Positions 15,063 to 23,742 of a stretch of DNA of 64,000 nt are shown one piece after another. Source of the DNA: Acrocarpospora phusangensis (GTDB lineage Bacteria; Actinomycetota; Actinomycetes; Streptosporangiales; Streptosporangiaceae); NCBI RefSeq assembly GCF_016862995.1, contig NZ_BOOA01000032.1, forward strand, positions 32,573 to 96,572, written 5' to 3'. Under the pieces are notes generated by a model. That model saw only the letters and a program-made list of their open reading frames with translations. It was not told where the DNA came from and did not search any database. Position 1 is the first letter of the stretch, and every line of letters begins with the position of its first letter. The position numbers and the translations under genes are program-made.

Positions 15063-15332
15063 TTATTCGACGGTTCGCAGGATCTGCTCGATGGAGGTGG
15101 CGCGGGTGCGCAGTTCGGCCAGGTCGGTCGCCGTGCGCTGCTGGGCGTCCTGGGTGTTCTCGGCGAGCTGCTCGTAGCGGCGTACGAGCTGGCGCAGGTC
15201 CTCCTGGACGGCGGCGGAGACCTTCAGCTTGCGGAACTCCAGCACGGTGGCCGCGGTGCCGATCAGCAGGATCAGGGCCAGCAGCGAGAGGCCGAGGATC
15301 AGGACCGTGCCCGGCCAGGTGGTGGTGTCCAT
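15063..15332 (-). CDS. Small membrane protein with coiled-coil tail
   Basis: An 89-residue protein with one N-terminal membrane helix (VLILGLSLLALILLIGTAATVL) and a long charged coiled-coil tail (residues 35-89, EDLRQLVRRYEQLAENTQDA). No catalytic motif is present. It lies one base after the HTH gene stop on the same strand, so it is almost certainly co-transcribed and may be controlled or sensed together with it. Family unknown. Confidence 0.8.
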   Translation of the reverse strand: MDTTTWPGTVLILGLSLLALILLIGTAATVLEFRKLKVSAAVQEDLRQLVRRYEQLAENTQDAQQRTATDLAELRTRATSIEQILRTVE

Positions 15333-15333
15333 G

Positions 15334-15672
15334 TCAGGTCTGCTCCTTGGAGGCGGGACTCTTGTCCGGGTCCGGGGTGAGGGTCTGGACCGCTTCGGCC
15401 ACGGCCGAGGCGGTCAACTGCAGGTGGAAGTCGGTGACCTCGTAGTACTTCATGGCCTTGCCGTCCTCGGACAGCTCCAGGCTGCCGGTGATGAGCCCGG
15501 CCGCCTCCAGCCGCTGCAGGTGCATGTGCAGGAGCGGCCGGCTGATCCCGATGTCGCGGGCCATCCGGCTGACGTAGTCACGCCCTCCGGAGAGCCTCGC
15601 GACGATGCGCAGCCGCAGCGGATTGGCCAGTGCCGCGAGCATCACGACCAGTTCGTCACCGGTCGGTGTCAT
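15334..15672 (-). CDS. ArsR-like winged-helix regulator
   Basis: A 112-residue winged helix protein. The recognition region is SRMARDIGISRPLLHMHLQRLEAAGLI (residues 35-62), followed by a beta wing with GSLELSEDGKAMKYYEV. There are no cysteine metal ligands. It is the first gene of a minus-strand group with a membrane protein and the MDR gene. A near-perfect inverted repeat at 15681-15710 sits just before its start, so it is probably autoregulatory. Confidence 0.88.
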   Translation of the reverse strand: MTPTGDELVVMLAALANPLRLRIVARLSGGRDYVSRMARDIGISRPLLHMHLQRLEAAGLITGSLELSEDGKAMKYYEVTDFHLQLTASAVAEAVQTLTPDPDKSPASKEQT

Positions 15673-15680
15673 GACACTCC

Positions 15681-15710
15681 TTCACCTGAAAGAAATCTCT
15701 TACATGTGAA
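15681..15710. promoter_or_regulatory. Candidate operator of the ArsR-like gene
   Basis: Arms TTCACCTGAAAG and CTTACATGTGAA match in 10 of 12 positions around the spacer AAATCT. The element is 9 bases upstream of the regulator start and is AT-rich compared with its surroundings, as expected for an autoregulated promoter. Confidence 0.6.
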
Positions 15711-15851
15711 GCATAAGTCAGACATGCCGGATCTGGCTAGAGCGGTGAAACGGCCTGCCCGAGTGCCGCGATCATCTCGGTGGAGGCGGTTGAAGAGCTA
15801 CGATCATTACCGGGTAAGCATGTAATCCCCCGTACGTGCTGAAGGAGACAG

Positions 15852-17018
15852 ATGTCGTCGTCACCGGAACCGCGATCGTCGCGTCTTCGTCTGCCGCGCT
15901 GGTTCTCCGAACCCGTGGTGCCCGTGTCCGACCACGAGGACCTGCGGGTCTCCAACCTGGAGCTCTTCTTCGACCTGGTCTTCGTCTTCACGGCCACCCA
16001 GCTGACCGTCCTGCTGGCCTCCGACTTCGGGAAGCTGCCGCAGGTCGTGCTGATGTTCGGCGTGATCTGGTGGATGTTCGCCGGCTACGCGTGGCTGACG
16101 AACGCCGTGCCGCCGGTGCGGGCGACCCGGCGCCTGTTCATGCTGCTGGCCATGGGCGGCTGGCTGATCGTGGCGCTGGCCGTGCCGGAGGCCTTCGGCG
16201 CGAAGGGCACCGGGTTCGCGATCGGGCTGTTCGTGGTGATCGTCGTGCACGGGCTGATGTACCTGCAGTCGACCATGCGCTTCCTGTCCATGTTCGCCTC
16301 CAACCTGGCCGGCGGGGTGCTGGTCCTGGTCGCCGCCGGGACCAGCGGGGTGCCGCAGCATCTGCTCTGGCTGGCGGCCCTGCTGGTGATGTGGGGTTCG
16401 CCGCTGCTGACGGGCCAGGAGGGGTTCCCGCTGCACCCGGGTCACGCGGTCGAGCGGCACGGCCTGGTCGTCATCATCGCGCTGGGCGAGTCGATCGTGG
16501 CCATCGCGGTCGGCATCGGCGACGCCCCGGGGCCGATGAGCGCCGCGACCATCGGCACGGCGCTCATCGGCCTGGCCCTCAGCGCCGGCATCTGGTGGGC
16601 GTACTTCCATCTGGACCTGGAACGCGCGGAGCACGCGCTGAAGCAGGCCACCGGCCAGGTGGCGCGGACCCGGATGGTGCTGCTCGGCTTCTTCTACGCG
16701 CACGTGCCGATCCTGCTGGGCATCATCGCCCTGTCGGCCGGCGTCAAGAAGGCCGTCGCCCACCCCGGCGACCCGCTGACCGGCGGCGCTTCCATCGCCC
16801 TGGCGGGCGGGGTGGCGGCGGTGCTGCTCGGCTCGGTGGCGTTCCGCGCCGCCCTCGGCCTTCCCGGCCGCCTGCTCCGTACGGCTACCGCCGCGGTGAT
16901 CCTGGCCGCCATGCCCCTCGGCTGGATCACGGGGGTGGGTCAGCTCGCGGTCACCGTCCTGCTGCTGACGGGCTCGCTGCTGCTGGAAGAACGCGCGGCC
17001 GCAGCACGAGGAGCGTGA
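15852..17018 (+). CDS. Low temperature requirement protein A (LtrA) family membrane protein
   Basis: A 388-residue membrane protein of the LtrA family with about ten hydrophobic segments. The family hallmark VSNLELFFDLVFVFTATQLT lies at residues 32-52, and HGLMYLQSTMRF and VIIALGESIVAIAVG are also typical. The biochemical role of LtrA is unknown; it was first linked to growth at low temperature in Listeria. The ribosome site GAAGGAGA precedes ATG 15852. Its 3-prime end overlaps the convergent MFS gene by 68 bases, so the two transcripts must be antisense to each other there. Confidence 0.9.
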   Translation: MSSSPEPRSSRLRLPRWFSEPVVPVSDHEDLRVSNLELFFDLVFVFTATQLTVLLASDFGKLPQVVLMFGVIWWMFAGYAWLTNAVPPVRATRRLFMLLAMGGWLIVALAVPEAFGAKGTGFAIGLFVVIVVHGLMYLQSTMRFLSMFASNLAGGVLVLVAAGTSGVPQHLLWLAALLVMWGSPLLTGQEGFPLHPGHAVERHGLVVIIALGESIVAIAVGIGDAPGPMSAATIGTALIGLALSAGIWWAYFHLDLERAEHALKQATGQVARTRMVLLGFFYAHVPILLGIIALSAGVKKAVAHPGDPLTGGASIALAGGVAAVLLGSVAFRAALGLPGRLLRTATAAVILAAMPLGWITGVGQLAVTVLLLTGSLLLEERAAAARGA

Positions 17019-18396
17019 CGGCGAAGGCCGCTGCGAGCAGCACGGCGGCGACCACGAAAGCCAGCCGGTAGCCCTCGGTGAGCGCGTCGGCCGTCCCCGC
17101 ACCGCCGGACAGCAGGCCCTGCGTACGGGAGGCCGCCAGGGTGGAGAGCACCGCGACCCCGGAGGCCATGCCGATCTGCTGCGTGGTGTTGAACAGCCCG
17201 GAGGCCAGGCCCGCGTCGCCGGGTTCCGCGCCGGACATGCCGAGCCCGGTCAGCGCCGGGAGCACCAGGCCGCCGCCCGCGATGAGCAGCATCACCGGGA
17301 GCAGATCGGTGACGTAGTCGGCGCGTACGGGGACGCGGGTGAGCCAGGCCATCGCCGCGAACAGGAGCAGCAGCCCGGCCAGCAGGACGAGGCGCTCGCC
17401 GAAGCGGGTGTTGAGCCGGGCGGAGACGAACAGGGACACGCCGCCGATGGCCACCGCGGCGGGGAGCATGGCCAGGCCGGTGGCGAGCGCGCCGTAGCCG
17501 AGCACCCGCTGGAGGAAGAGCGCGACGATGATCTGGAAGGCGAACATGGCCGAGAGCGTGAGGACCTGGACCAGGTTGGCGCCCCAGACGTTGCGCGGGC
17601 GCAGGACGCGCAGCGGCATCAGCGGGGTCGCTGCGGTGGCCTGGCGGGCGACGAACGCGGCCAGCAGCAGGAGGGAGAGCGCGCCGAGTCCGAGGGTGTG
17701 GGGGGCGAGCCAGCCGTACTCCTCGATCTTGACGACGGTGTAGATGCCCAGCATCAGGCCGGCGGTGACGAGGACGGCGCCGAGGGCGTCGGCTCCGGCG
17801 GCTAGCCCGATGCCGCGTTCGGCCGGCAGGGCCCTGACCGCCAGGGCGACGGTGGCCAGCCCGATGGGCACATTGATGAAGAAGATCCAGTGCCAGTTGA
17901 GCGCGTCGGTGAGCACGCCGCCCAGGACCTGGCCGATCGAGGCTCCGGCGGCCCCGGTGAAGCTGAAGACGCCGATGGCCTTCGCCCGTTCGCCCGGCTC
18001 GGTGAAGAGCGTCACCAGGATGCCCAGAACGACCGAGGAGGCCATGGCGCTGCCGACGCCCTGCGCGAACCGGGCGGCGATCAGCGTGCCGGGCCCCGAG
18101 GCGGCCCCGGCCAGCACCGACGAGGCGGTGAAGACCGCGTTCCCGGCCAGGAACATGGTCTTGCGGCCGACGAGGTCGCCCAGCCGCCCGGCCAGGAGCA
18201 GCAGTCCGCCGAAAGCGATCAGGTACGCGTTGACGGTCCAGCTGAGCCCCGCCGGCGTGAAGCCCAGGTCCCGCTGGATCGCGGGCAGGGCCACGGTCAC
18301 GATGCTGCCGTCCAGGATCGTCATCAGCATCGCGGCGGACAGCACGGCGAGCGCCGTCCAGCGCGTACGGGCAGGGGAAAGGGAAGATCGCGGCAT
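16951..18396 (-). CDS. MFS multidrug exporter (DHA2, 14 TM)
   Basis: A 481-residue drug/H+ antiporter of the DHA2 group with 14 hydrophobic segments. Motif C-like and motif D features are visible in MTILDGSIVTVALPAIQRDLG (D29 in the first helix) and GRLGDLVGRKTMFLAG (motif A). The MarR gene 72 bases upstream on the same strand is the obvious regulator. It overlaps the end of the convergent LtrA gene by 68 bases. The substrate is unknown; related proteins export antibiotics and quaternary amines. Confidence 0.9.
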   Translation of the reverse strand: MPRSSLSPARTRWTALAVLSAAMLMTILDGSIVTVALPAIQRDLGFTPAGLSWTVNAYLIAFGGLLLLAGRLGDLVGRKTMFLAGNAVFTASSVLAGAASGPGTLIAARFAQGVGSAMASSVVLGILVTLFTEPGERAKAIGVFSFTGAAGASIGQVLGGVLTDALNWHWIFFINVPIGLATVALAVRALPAERGIGLAAGADALGAVLVTAGLMLGIYTVVKIEEYGWLAPHTLGLGALSLLLLAAFVARQATAATPLMPLRVLRPRNVWGANLVQVLTLSAMFAFQIIVALFLQRVLGYGALATGLAMLPAAVAIGGVSLFVSARLNTRFGERLVLLAGLLLLFAAMAWLTRVPVRADYVTDLLPVMLLIAGGGLVLPALTGLGMSGAEPGDAGLASGLFNTTQQIGMASGVAVLSTLAASRTQGLLSGGAGTADALTEGYRLAFVVAAVLLAAAFAVTLLVLRPRVLPAAASPSAAGR

Positions 18397-18468
18397 GGCC
18401 GTCTCCTGTTCATGGGGAACAGAAGCGACCGTAGCAGATAGTTCCGTAACAGACGATCCCTTGCGGAC

Positions 18469-18957
18469 CTACTTGGCGCGCTGGCGGGCCCGCCGGGCGG
18501 TCTGCGGTGCTTCGGCGGGGGTGGCCAGCTGTCCCTCCGCCAGCCGGGTCATGATCCGGATGAGCGCCTCGCCGTCCTCCCCGGACAGCGCGTCCAGCGC
18601 CGAGCGGTGCACCCCGTCGACGATCTCCTGGCTCCTCCTGGCGACCTCCGCGCCCTTCTCGGTGACCACGATCACCCGGGCCCGCCGGTCGGTGCTGGAC
18701 GGGCGGCGCTCGGCGAGCCCCGCCTGCTCCAGCGCGTCCACGGTCACCACCATCGTGGTCTTGTCCATGTCGCCCAGCTCGGCGAGCTGGATCTGGGTGC
18801 GCTCCTCCTCCAGGGCGTGCACCAGCACGCAGTGCATGCGCGCCGTCAGCCCGATCTCGGCGAGCGCCGCCGCCATCCGCGTGCGCAGCACATGGCTGGT
18901 GTGGTCCAGCAGGAACGACAGATCCGGTTCGGTACGCGCGGGCGCCATGGCGATCAT
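18469..18957 (-). CDS. MarR-family regulator
   Basis: A 162-residue MarR repressor. The winged helix contains LAELGDMDKTTMVVTVDALEQAGL, and the wing reads RRPSSTDRRARVIVVTEKG. ATG 18957 lies six bases after a TAGGAT hexamer (18964-18969), suggesting a leaderless transcript; ATG 18948 is an alternative. It is followed by the DHA2 exporter. A 16-bp inverted repeat at 18970-19013 overlaps the probable -35 region and is the best operator candidate. Confidence 0.9.
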   Translation of the reverse strand: MIAMAPARTEPDLSFLLDHTSHVLRTRMAAALAEIGLTARMHCVLVHALEEERTQIQLAELGDMDKTTMVVTVDALEQAGLAERRPSSTDRRARVIVVTEKGAEVARRSQEIVDGVHRSALDALSGEDGEALIRIMTRLAEGQLATPAEAPQTARRARQRAK

Positions 18958-18969
18958 CCCGCCATCCTA

Positions 18970-19013
18970 CCAACTAGTCCCGTTCCGGATAATCTGCGAA
19001 CGGGACTAGTTGG
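18970..19013. promoter_or_regulatory. 16-bp perfect inverted repeat, MarR operator or terminator
   Basis: Arms CCAACTAGTCCCGTTC (18970-18985) and GAACGGGACTAGTTGG (18998-19013) are fully complementary around a 12-base spacer. It lies just upstream of the MarR promoter and 14 bases after the stop of the SGNH gene. It could serve both as the MarR operator and as the SGNH terminator. The repeated AACTAGT half-sites favour the operator role. Confidence 0.65.
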
Positions 19014-19027
19014 GTCTTCGGGAGGGT

Positions 19028-20440
19028 TTAGTCGAAGCCGAAGCCCCACGGGAGCGGCTCCCGCTTGAAGAGCCGGCTCGGGAACGCGTCGGCGATCGCC
19101 TTGTAGCCGGTCGGGTTCAGGTGCAGGCGGTCGCCCGTGTCGTACGCGGGCAGCAGCTGGCGGGGGTTGGCCGGGTCACGCGTGGCCTTGTCGAGGTCGA
19201 CCACGGCGTCGAACCTGCGGCTGGTGCGGATCCAGTCGTTGACGGCCTGCCGGGACGCCTCGCGGAGGCCCGCCGGGTCGTCGTAGGAGGTGTTGCCGCC
19301 GAAGGGCGTGATCGTCGCGCCGTACACGCGGATGCCCTTGGCGCGGGCCCGGACGATCATCTGGTCGTAGGCCGTGATCAGGTCGGCCACCACGCGCTGC
19401 TGGGCGGCCTCGCTGGCCTCGGCCGTGCCGATGTCGTTGACGCCCTCGAACACGATCAGCCACTCGACGCCGCTCTGCGCCAGCACGTCGCGGTCCACGC
19501 GGCCCTGGGCGTTGGGCCCGAGGCCGTCGTTGAGCACGCGGTTGCCGCCGGCGGCCTGGTTGAGCACCGCCACGTTCGACGTGTCGTGCCGGGACTGCAG
19601 GCGGTCGAGCATCTGGTCGGGCCAGCGGTCGTTCCCGTTGGTCGTGGAGCCGCGCCCGTCGGTGAGCGAGTCGCCCAGGATGGCCACCGCCGCCGTCGAG
19701 TCCTTCGACCAGACCTCCAGCCCGCTCAGGAAGTACCAGTGGTCGGTACGGGTGGACCCGACCAGGTCCGCCGCCCCGGCGTGGTCCCCGGCCAGCAGCC
19801 ACGACGAGGTCCTGGACCCGGGGTGGGAGGTGATGTTGTTGGACGCCTGCCCCTCGGCCAGGTACGTGGTCACGGTGAGGTTGGACCTGGGGGCGATGGT
19901 GAAGTTGAGCGGGTCGGAGACGATCTGCGCCCCCACCGGGACGGACACGGAGGTCCGGCCGCTGAAGGTCACCGGCTTCACGCTCTCCGGCACGATCGCG
20001 CTGACGCCGGCCTGCCCGCCGGCCGGGAGCGCGACGGTGACCTTGGTGATGGGCAGCGCCGTGCCGCCGAAGGCGTTGGAGAAGCGCAGCCGGATCTGCT
20101 GGCCGCCGACCGAGGTGTGCAGGGTCTGCCGCAGCGTGGCGTTGGCCATCACCAGGTTGTCCTGCGTGAACGGCGCGGGCGGCATGTTGCCGGGTTCGGT
20201 CAGCTGCGGCATCGACACCCAGGTGTTGACCCAGTGGCCGTCCATCTTCGGCTTGACGCGCCCGCCGAAGGGATCGGTCGTACGGCCTTCGGCGCCTAAC
20301 GCGCTGAGCGCGGGGGAGACCATGACGACGGCGATCGCGATGATCGCGGCGATCACCGTCCTGGTCAGTTGCGACATTCTTTCGGCGGGCTGCGTGAGCG
20401 CGGCCAGGCGCCGGGGGGAGTGCAAAGGTGGAGCATTCAT
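19028..20440 (-). CDS. Secreted SGNH/GDSL hydrolase
   Basis: A 470-residue secreted hydrolase. ATG 20440 was chosen because GGAGG lies eight bases upstream; a longer frame from 20491 has no ribosome site. A long basic leader precedes the hydrophobic signal core VIAAIIAIAVVMVSPALSALGA (residues 29-50). A beta-rich region (about 60-245) comes before the catalytic domain. The nucleophile is S258 in ILGDSLTDG, the oxyanion block is FEGVNDIG, and the C-terminal D-x-x-H is DRLHLNPTGY. Family members act on lipids, acetylated polysaccharides or esters; the real substrate is unknown. Confidence 0.88.
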   Translation of the reverse strand: MNAPPLHSPRRLAALTQPAERMSQLTRTVIAAIIAIAVVMVSPALSALGAEGRTTDPFGGRVKPKMDGHWVNTWVSMPQLTEPGNMPPAPFTQDNLVMANATLRQTLHTSVGGQQIRLRFSNAFGGTALPITKVTVALPAGGQAGVSAIVPESVKPVTFSGRTSVSVPVGAQIVSDPLNFTIAPRSNLTVTTYLAEGQASNNITSHPGSRTSSWLLAGDHAGAADLVGSTRTDHWYFLSGLEVWSKDSTAAVAILGDSLTDGRGSTTNGNDRWPDQMLDRLQSRHDTSNVAVLNQAAGGNRVLNDGLGPNAQGRVDRDVLAQSGVEWLIVFEGVNDIGTAEASEAAQQRVVADLITAYDQMIVRARAKGIRVYGATITPFGGNTSYDDPAGLREASRQAVNDWIRTSRRFDAVVDLDKATRDPANPRQLLPAYDTGDRLHLNPTGYKAIADAFPSRLFKREPLPWGFGFD

Positions 20441-20484
20441 CGCTGGTCCTCCATCAAATCTGGTCCTGACGACGATCGGCCCTC

Positions 20485-20515
20485 GAAACATTTCTGGTCA
20501 GTCCAGAAATATTTC
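20485..20515. promoter_or_regulatory. Inverted repeat upstream of the SGNH gene
   Basis: Thirteen-base arms GAAACATTTCTGG and CCAGAAATATTTC (12 of 13 matching) surround TCAGT, 45 bases before the SGNH start. The AT-rich arms stand out from their surroundings and look like a repressor site. The remaining space to 20931 (about 400 bases) contains no gene I can support; it is relatively AT-rich around 20690-20765. Confidence 0.55.
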
Positions 20516-20931
20516 GGGGGCAACGTACGTCGCTTTGATCACCGGGTCAATGGGGTCCACACGGGTGCGGCAGGGTTCGAAGGGGTCGTGCCTGCGGGGC
20601 TTCCGGGGCGGGAACCGTGTGCTGCCTCGGCTCCCGGCGCGAGGACGGGCCCGATCGGGACCCGCCGATCGGGGGATGGAAAATTCTCGCGGCGTGAAAC
20701 ATTCACCCGCTGGCAGAGCATCCTGAATACGGATATTTCGCCTGATTAAACATTCGGGTGTTATTGATTTTCCCGGGCGGAGCGCGCAGGTATTCGGCCG
20801 GTCATCAGCGGTCCAAGGTCACGCCGGGCGGCCATTCTCCGGACGGGAGCCGTCGTATGGTCGCCGACGACGGCGATTTCGTTTCGGCGAAAACCGTAAT
20901 TCACCCCATTCACGGCCGGGAGAGGACGAAC

Positions 20932-21462
20932 GTGACGGCGACCGGAGCGGATCAGGGGCGGCGGCTGGCCCTGCCCGGCACGATCCTGGGCGTGGGGCTG
21001 GGCGGCTTCGTCGACGGCATCATGCTCCACCAGATCCTGCAGTGGCATCACATGCTCTCCAGCACCGACACCGACAACATCGGCGTGCGGTACTACCCGG
21101 TCGACACCATTCCCGGGCTGCGGATGAACACGCTGTGGGACGGGTTCTTCCATGCCTTGACCTGGCTGTGCGTGCTGGCCGGGCTCGCGCTGCTGTACTC
21201 GCGGGTCACCACCTCGCGCGGCCGGGTGTGGCGGTCGCGGGCGCTGTGGGGGTGGGCGCTGGTCGGCTGGGGGGCGTTCAACCTGGTCGAAGGGGTCATC
21301 GACCACCACATCCTGGGCATCCACCATGTGCACGGCGGGCCGTACCAGCTGTGGTGGGATCTCGCGTTCCTGGTGCTGGGCGCGGTGCTGGTGGCCGCCG
21401 GATTGCTCATGCGGCGCGGCGCGCCCGCCGTCGATCTGTGCCGCGAGGCCGCGGCCCGCTGA
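20932..21462 (+). CDS. DUF2243 membrane protein
   Basis: A 176-residue membrane protein of the DUF2243 family. The family block GFVDGIMLHQILQWHHMLS lies at residues 23-41 and a second histidine cluster (DHHILGIHHVHGG) near 130-143. Four hydrophobic segments are visible. GTG 20932 was chosen because GGGAGAGGA lies just upstream; an upstream in-frame extension to 20758 has no ribosome site and poor codon use. It overlaps the CtaG-like gene (TGATG). The paired histidines and the partner suggest a role in copper or haem handling for respiratory oxidases; this is inference. Confidence 0.88.
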   Translation: MTATGADQGRRLALPGTILGVGLGGFVDGIMLHQILQWHHMLSSTDTDNIGVRYYPVDTIPGLRMNTLWDGFFHALTWLCVLAGLALLYSRVTTSRGRVWRSRALWGWALVGWGAFNLVEGVIDHHILGIHHVHGGPYQLWWDLAFLVLGAVLVAAGLLMRRGAPAVDLCREAAAR

Positions 21463-22223
21463 TGCACGAGCACCATCACGCCGGGTCGTCCGCCTGGCTG
21501 CCGCTCGCGGTGCTCGCCCTGGTGGCGAGTGCCTATCTGCTGGCGGTGAGCCGTCAGGACCGGCCGTGGAACCGGTGGCGTACGGCGAGTTTCACCACCG
21601 GGCTGGTCCTGCTGGCCGTCGCGCTGACCGGGCCGGTCGCCACGCTGGCCGCCGCCGACTTCCGCGGGCACATGCTGCAACATCTGCTGATCGGCATGCT
21701 CGCCCCGCTGGCGCTCGTGCTGGGCGCGCCGGTCACCCTGCTCCTGCGTACGCTGCCGCCCGCCCAGGGACGCCGCGTCGGCGCGCTCCTCCGGAGCAGG
21801 GCCGTGCATCTGCTGGCCAACCCGTGGACCGCCCTGGCGCTCAGCGTCGGCGGCATGGTCGTGCTGTACTGCACGCCGCTCTACCGGGCCGCCTCCGGGA
21901 GCGCGCTCGCCCACCACGTGGTGCACGCGCATTTCCTGCTGTCCGGGTACCTGTTCGCCTGGGTGATCGCCGGCCCCGACCCGGCGCCGCGCCGCCCGTC
22001 CGTGCCGCTGCGCCTGGCGGTGATGGCGGTGGCGGTCGCCGTACACGCCACGCTGTCCCAGCTCATGTACGCCGGGCTGTTCGTCGACGTGCCGGTCCCC
22101 GGCGACCAGCTGCGTGGCGCGGCCGAGCTGATGTACTACGGCGGCGACATCGCCGAACTGCTGCTGGCCTTCGCCCTCGTCAGCGCGTGGCGGCCGGTCC
22201 GCCCGGCGATCCGGGCACACTGA
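21462..22223 (+). CDS. Cytochrome c oxidase assembly protein, CtaG/caa3 type
   Basis: A 253-residue polytopic membrane protein of the caa3_CtaG family, needed for cytochrome oxidase maturation, probably in copper delivery. Family features include the histidine-rich start MHEHHHAG, FRGHMLQHLLIGMLAPLALVLGAPVTLLLR near residues 68-97, and the YYGGDIAELLLAFAL block at the C-terminus. It is translationally coupled to DUF2243 upstream. Its last 44 bases overlap the convergent SGNH hydrolase gene. Confidence 0.9.
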   Translation: MHEHHHAGSSAWLPLAVLALVASAYLLAVSRQDRPWNRWRTASFTTGLVLLAVALTGPVATLAAADFRGHMLQHLLIGMLAPLALVLGAPVTLLLRTLPPAQGRRVGALLRSRAVHLLANPWTALALSVGGMVVLYCTPLYRAASGSALAHHVVHAHFLLSGYLFAWVIAGPDPAPRRPSVPLRLAVMAVAVAVHATLSQLMYAGLFVDVPVPGDQLRGAAELMYYGGDIAELLLAFALVSAWRPVRPAIRAH

Positions 22224-22989
22224 GGGGCAGCAGCTCCGGGCGCTTGGCCGTACGGCCGTCGCCCGAGGAGCGGCCGCGCAGGCGGCGGCCGAGCCAGGGT
22301 CCCAGGAAGGTGGCCGCCCAGCGCACTTCGACGGCCGCCGCGCCCAACCCGGTGGGGGTGCGGACGGGCGGCAGGGGGTGGGTCCAGGAGTCGTCGCTGC
22401 CGGGCAGCTGGAGCGCGTGCGCGATGGCCGCCGCGATCCGGGCGTGGCCGAGCGGACTGGCGTGGAGCCGGTCGCTGCTCCACAGGCGGGGATCGGTGAC
22501 CACGTCGTGGACGGAGGTCTCCGCGACGGCCACCCCGTGCCGGGCGGCGGCGGCCCGGATGCGGTCGTTGAGCGCGGTGACGCGGGCGCTGATCGGCCGG
22601 GCCAGCGGGGTGATCCTCGCCACGTCGGGAAAGGTGACGGTGGCCACCCGGGCGCCCTGGGCGGTGAGCGCGGCGAACATCGCCTCCAGATGGCCGGCCA
22701 CCTCGTCGGCGTCGAACCGGCGGCGCAGCATGTCGTTGACCCCGGAGACGACCGTGGCCAGATCGGGGCGCAGAGCCAGGGCCGGTTCGAGCTGTCCCGC
22801 GTGGATCTGGGCGGAGGTCTGCCCCCGTACGGCCAGGTTGGCGTACTGGAGGGCGGGACTGGTCACGGCGAGCTGCTCGGCGAGCCGGTCGGCCCACCCG
22901 CGCAGGCCGGTGGCGTCGTCGCCGTCGCCGAGTCCTTCGGTCTGGCTGTCGCCCAAGGCGACGTAGCGCAGGTACTCACCGCCCGGCAT
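22180..22989 (-). CDS. Cytoplasmic SGNH/GDSL hydrolase
   Basis: A 269-residue SGNH hydrolase with no signal peptide. Catalytic blocks are YVALGDSQTEGLGDG (residues 7-21), VSGVNDML and SSDRLHASPLGHARIA. ATG 22989 follows GGAGAGGA; a longer frame to 23097 is not supported. It resembles the actinobacterial group of cytosolic lysophospholipase-like esterases. The C-terminal 60 residues are an arginine-rich extension. It ends inside the convergent CtaG gene. Confidence 0.88.
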   Translation of the reverse strand: MPGGEYLRYVALGDSQTEGLGDGDDATGLRGWADRLAEQLAVTSPALQYANLAVRGQTSAQIHAGQLEPALALRPDLATVVSGVNDMLRRRFDADEVAGHLEAMFAALTAQGARVATVTFPDVARITPLARPISARVTALNDRIRAAAARHGVAVAETSVHDVVTDPRLWSSDRLHASPLGHARIAAAIAHALQLPGSDDSWTHPLPPVRTPTGLGAAAVEVRWAATFLGPWLGRRLRGRSSGDGRTAKRPELLPLSVPGSPGGPAATR

Positions 22990-23090
22990 GTGCCGTCCTC
23001 TCCGCAGTTCGGCCTGCCATTTTAGGGATCGATCAACGCCCGGGCCACGGGCGGGGCACCTCACGGGGCGCACCGACGAATATTTTTGTC

Positions 23091-23120
23091 TTGACATGTT
23101 CAGTTGTCGGTGGCTACGGT
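23091..23120 (+). promoter_or_regulatory. Leaderless promoter of the ArsR-type gene
   Basis: TTGACA (23091-23096) and TACGGT (23115-23120) are 18 bases apart. Six bases separate the -10 from ATG 23127, so transcription should start at or next to the start codon. An AT-rich TATTTTTGTC element at 23081-23090 precedes it and resembles TTATTTGTCGG upstream of the paralogous regulator at 28384. Confidence 0.75.
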
Positions 23121-23126
23121 GAAGCC

Positions 23127-23741
23127 ATGTTCGACGTGGAAGTCATCGAGAGAGCCGAGGCCGCGGAGGTGGCACTCGCACCGATCCGGGCGCGGCTGCT
23201 GGCCCTGCTGGCCGAGCCGCACTCGGCGACCAGCCTGGCGGCCGTCCTCGGCCTCCCCAGGCAGAAGGTCAACTACCACCTCAAGACCCTCGAGTCGCAC
23301 GGCCTGGCCGAACTGGTCGGGGAGCGCCGCAAGGGCAACGTCACCGAGCGGGTGCTGCGGGCCACCGCCGCCTCGTTCGTGATCTCACCGGCGGCGCTGG
23401 CCGGCGTGCAGCCCGACCCGGAGCGCGCGCCCGACCGGCTCTCCGCCCGCTGGCTGCTGGCCGTTGCCGCGCGGCTGGTCAAGGAGGTCGGCCAGCTCGT
23501 CACCGCCGCCCGCGCCGGCAGGCCGGTCGCCACGTTCGCGCTCGACGGCACGGTGCGGTTCACCTCGGCCTCCGACCGGGCCGCCTTCGTGGCGGAGCTG
23601 ACCGGCGCGGTCGGCGCGCTGGTGCGCCGCTACCACGACGAGAACGCCCCCGGCGGACGCGACCACCGCGTCGTCGTCGCCATCCATCCGAGCATCAAGC
23701 AGCCCGAGCACCCCGAGAACACTGAAACCAAGGAGTCCTGA
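23127..23741 (+). CDS. ArsR-family winged-helix regulator (paralog 1)
   Basis: A 204-residue regulator with an N-terminal ArsR-type winged helix (residues 15-85, LLAEPHSATSLAAVLGLPRQKVNYHLKTLESHGL) and a larger C-terminal domain with FALDGTVRFTSASDRAAFVAEL. No metal cysteines are present. It lies one base before the SRPBCC gene, the usual arrangement in which the regulator controls an AHSA1-like protein. A close paralog lies at 27797-28384. The start is supported by a leaderless promoter rather than a ribosome site. Confidence 0.9.
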   Translation: MFDVEVIERAEAAEVALAPIRARLLALLAEPHSATSLAAVLGLPRQKVNYHLKTLESHGLAELVGERRKGNVTERVLRATAASFVISPAALAGVQPDPERAPDRLSARWLLAVAARLVKEVGQLVTAARAGRPVATFALDGTVRFTSASDRAAFVAELTGAVGALVRRYHDENAPGGRDHRVVVAIHPSIKQPEHPENTETKES

Positions 23742-23742
23742 A

